This document shows, in pieces, positions 62,362 to 64,000 of a stretch of 64,000 nucleotides of DNA. The first letter of the stretch is position 1, and each line of letters opens with the position of its first letter. Under the pieces are notes generated by a model. That model did not search any database. It saw only the letters and a program-made list of their open reading frames with translations, and was not told the origin of the DNA. The stretch spans positions 1-64,000 of the forward strand of contig JAFSEZ010000053.1 in NCBI GenBank assembly GCA_017435505.1. The letters run 5' to 3'. Position numbers and translations under genes: made by a program. The stretch is from Akkermansia sp. GTDB taxonomy: Bacteria > Verrucomicrobiota > Verrucomicrobiia > Verrucomicrobiales > Akkermansiaceae.

Positions 62362-63349
62362 CCGGTAACAGGGGTAAGGTGTTGGATTCTAAGAGGGGAG
62401 AGGAAAGCCGTGTTTTGAGCCGCTTGGAAATGGGTAATTTGTCGATGAGTCGCAAGAAAGCATTGCTGATACGGCGACTGGCAGAGGTAGCGCTGATGGC
62501 CGTTTCCAAGTTTGTTTTAAAGGCAAGGCGTTGTACATTGGCAGATGCCTCTTTGCTGCCCAATTCTGCGGCGCGTTTGTAGAGGCGGATAGCAATGTTC
62601 CTGTCAGTCGGCACATAGATACCGCGTTCATACATGGCAGCCAAATTGTTGGTGGCGCGGGCATCATTTCGTGTGGCACCCAGTTTGAAGAACGTGTAGG
62701 CCATGAGTTGATTGGGGCGGCGAAGCCCCAGCCCTTGTGAGCACATGTGCCCCAAGTAAAAGTAAAGATTCGGTGTGTCGGGCGCTTTGATGTGGCACTC
62801 CCACAAGAGGTGAAGAGCCAATCGGGGGGCTTTTTCGTGCCCTATGCCGGTGAAAAGATAGCGAGCCACTTCCGCTTGGGCTTTGTACATGCCCCCCATG
62901 GCCAACTTGCGCATCCATTGGTAAGCTTTTATCGGGTCTTTGGTGCAGCCGTATCCTTGCTCGCAGAAAATAGCGTAGCGGAAGGCGGCTTCTTTGCGCA
63001 TGGCCTGTTCCTCAGGGCTTTCTTCTTTGTCAGATTCTTCGGTTGCCAGTAGATGTGCCAGTTGTAGTGCTTTTTGAGGTTGTTCTTCCAAGCCTTTGAA
63101 GCGACCTTCGTACACATCCAGCAGAAGCCGCCGGGCAGGGATGTGCCCCGTGCGAGAGCATGCTTCAAGCATGGCCGGTACGCCGGATACGTTTTGGATG
63201 GTTTTATCCTCCAGAATGGCGTGCGCTTGGGCATACATGCCCTCCACATCCCACGGCGTGAGCTTCCCGTGAAGGTGGGCGTTGCCCCAAGCTGCACCAA
63301 AACCGATGCAGAGCAGCAGGAGCAGGAGCGTACGAGATAAAAGGCGCAT
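62354..63349 (-). CDS. Sel1-repeat secreted protein
   Basis: A 331-residue protein with a signal peptide (L-L-L-L-L-L-C-I-G-F-G-A-A-W-G, cleavage near residue 22) and four or five Sel1-like repeats, for example K-A-Y-Q-W-M-R-K-L-A-M-G-G-M-Y-K-A and A-I-R-L-Y-K-R-A-A-E-L-G-S-K-E-A. The C-terminus is basic. Third Sel1 protein of the window. Overlaps queG by 8 bp and follows recN by 15 bp, so it sits in a recN-sel1-queG run. Function unknown. Confidence 0.85.
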   Translation of the reverse strand: MRLLSRTLLLLLLCIGFGAAWGNAHLHGKLTPWDVEGMYAQAHAILEDKTIQNVSGVPAMLEACSRTGHIPARRLLLDVYEGRFKGLEEQPQKALQLAHLLATEESDKEESPEEQAMRKEAAFRYAIFCEQGYGCTKDPIKAYQWMRKLAMGGMYKAQAEVARYLFTGIGHEKAPRLALHLLWECHIKAPDTPNLYFYLGHMCSQGLGLRRPNQLMAYTFFKLGATRNDARATNNLAAMYERGIYVPTDRNIAIRLYKRAAELGSKEASANVQRLAFKTNLETAISATSASRRISNAFLRLIDKLPISKRLKTRLSSPLLESNTLPLLPDA

Positions 63350-63364
63350 GCGGAGGAGGAAATT

Positions 63365-64000
63365 TCAGTGCGGGGTGGAGAGAAGTTCGCGGGCGTGAGC
63401 CTCTGCGGATTCGCTGTTGGTGCCCAGCATGCGCACCAGTTCGTTGACACGGGTTTCGCCCTCAATCTGCCGCAGTTGGGAAACGGTGCGCCCTGCTTCC
63501 TGCACTTTGGAAATGAGGTAGTGTGCATCGGCCAGCGCTGCCACTTGGGGAAAATGAGTGATGGCAATGACTTGGTGCTTTTCGCCGAGCTCCCGCATCT
63601 TGATGCCCACGGCACGGGCAATTTCGCCGCCTACGTTGGCATCAATTTCATCGAAGACGAGCAGGGGGGTGTCGTCCTGTACCGCAAGGGCACTTTTGAG
63701 CGCCAGCATCACGCGCGCCAATTCACCGCTGGAGGCTATCTGGCGCAGCGGTTTGAGTGGTTCGCCCGGGTTGGGTCCGAAGAAGAATTCCACACTTTCT
63801 GCTCCATGAGGGCCGGGCGTGCTTTGCGGAGTAAGCCGCACCTCAAACAGCGATTGGCGGAAGCCAAGCTGGGTGGCGTGTTTCAGAAAATCCGCCGCCA
63901 GTTTGGGGGCTGCTTGGCTGCGGGCTGCGGAAAGAACCGCTGCCGCTTGTCCCAAGAGGGTTCGTTGCTGTTTCTCCTGCTCGGCAAGCTGTTGCAGATG
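63365..64000 (-). CDS. recN: DNA repair protein RecN (C-terminal part, 5' end outside window)
   Basis: About 211 residues of the C-terminal end of an SMC-like ATPase for double-strand break repair. The ABC signature is in I-A-S-S-G-E-L-A-R-V-M-L-A-L-K, Walker B in L-L-V-F-D-E-I-D-A-N-V-G-G, and I-T-H-F-P-Q-V-A-A-L-A-D-A-H-Y is typical of RecN. The frame continues without a start through the coiled-coil part to the window edge. Confidence 0.95.
   Translation of the reverse strand, partial: HLQQLAEQEKQQRTLLGQAAAVLSAARSQAAPKLAADFLKHATQLGFRQSLFEVRLTPQSTPGPHGAESVEFFFGPNPGEPLKPLRQIASSGELARVMLALKSALAVQDDTPLLVFDEIDANVGGEIARAVGIKMRELGEKHQVIAITHFPQVAALADAHYLISKVQEAGRTVSQLRQIEGETRVNELVRMLGTNSESAEAHARELLSTPH

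Overview
The window looks like chromosomal DNA of a Verrucomicrobiota bacterium, probably Akkermansia-like. The best lineage marker is a 51-residue basic protein (20949-21104) that resembles the small basic protein family I know from Chlamydiae/Verrucomicrobia. GC-rich codon use, tightly packed operons with ATGA/TAATG overlaps, weak or absent Shine-Dalgarno sequences and a gram-negative envelope (RND pump, lipoproteins, AsmA-like protein) agree with this. The species call is inference. There are no IS elements, prophage, CRISPR arrays or rRNA genes.

Layout. 1-1145: end of a ribosomal protein operon (rpmC-rpsQ-rplN), closed by a strong terminator, then tRNA-Ala(GGC). 1472-3973: a U32 peptidase. 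3988-10846 (minus strand): a periplasmic adaptor made of two fused adaptor units, an RND pump, a 77-residue lipoprotein and an overlapping SPASM radical SAM enzyme. This is the most unusual block in the window. 10889-23196: DNA repair, tRNA modification and housekeeping genes (Sel1 lipoprotein, family-4-like UDG, mnmA, acyltransferase, M42 peptidase, ogt, a pseudouridine synthase with a nine-unit repeat tail, dprA, nadC), plus a 34-residue mS38/COX24-like ribosomal protein gene at 12644-12748.

23328-30962: a six-gene minus-strand run (SsuA/B/C-like transporter, GlcD-like oxidase, folP, flavodoxin-ferredoxin), then catalase. 31083-39460: glycosyltransferase, a five-gene overlapping operon (usp, ymdB, tcdA, SpoU methyltransferase, phosphoesterase), coaB-rsgA, an ArsC/Spx-like protein under a perfect PerR/Fur-type palindrome, and initiator tRNA. 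39629-49779: leuA-pth, then nusA-infB-rbfA-asmA transcribed leftward behind a leader holding a terminator and a 13-codon ORF.

49919-52537: thiamine genes thi4 (archaeal-type, non-suicidal) and thiE, then alkaline phosphatase. 52594-60404: a complete seven-gene histidine operon (hisG, hisD-hisC fusion, hisB fusion, hisH, hisA, hisF, hisIE) flanked by two very similar HU genes that share promoter architecture. 60564-64000: RNase HIII, queG, a third Sel1 protein and the C-terminal part of recN.

Several promoters fit TTGCAA/TTGACT - 17 bp - TATAAT-like (tRNA-Ala, tRNA-fMet, leuA, small basic protein, mS38-like gene, nusA), so sigma-70-type promoters can be read with some confidence here.
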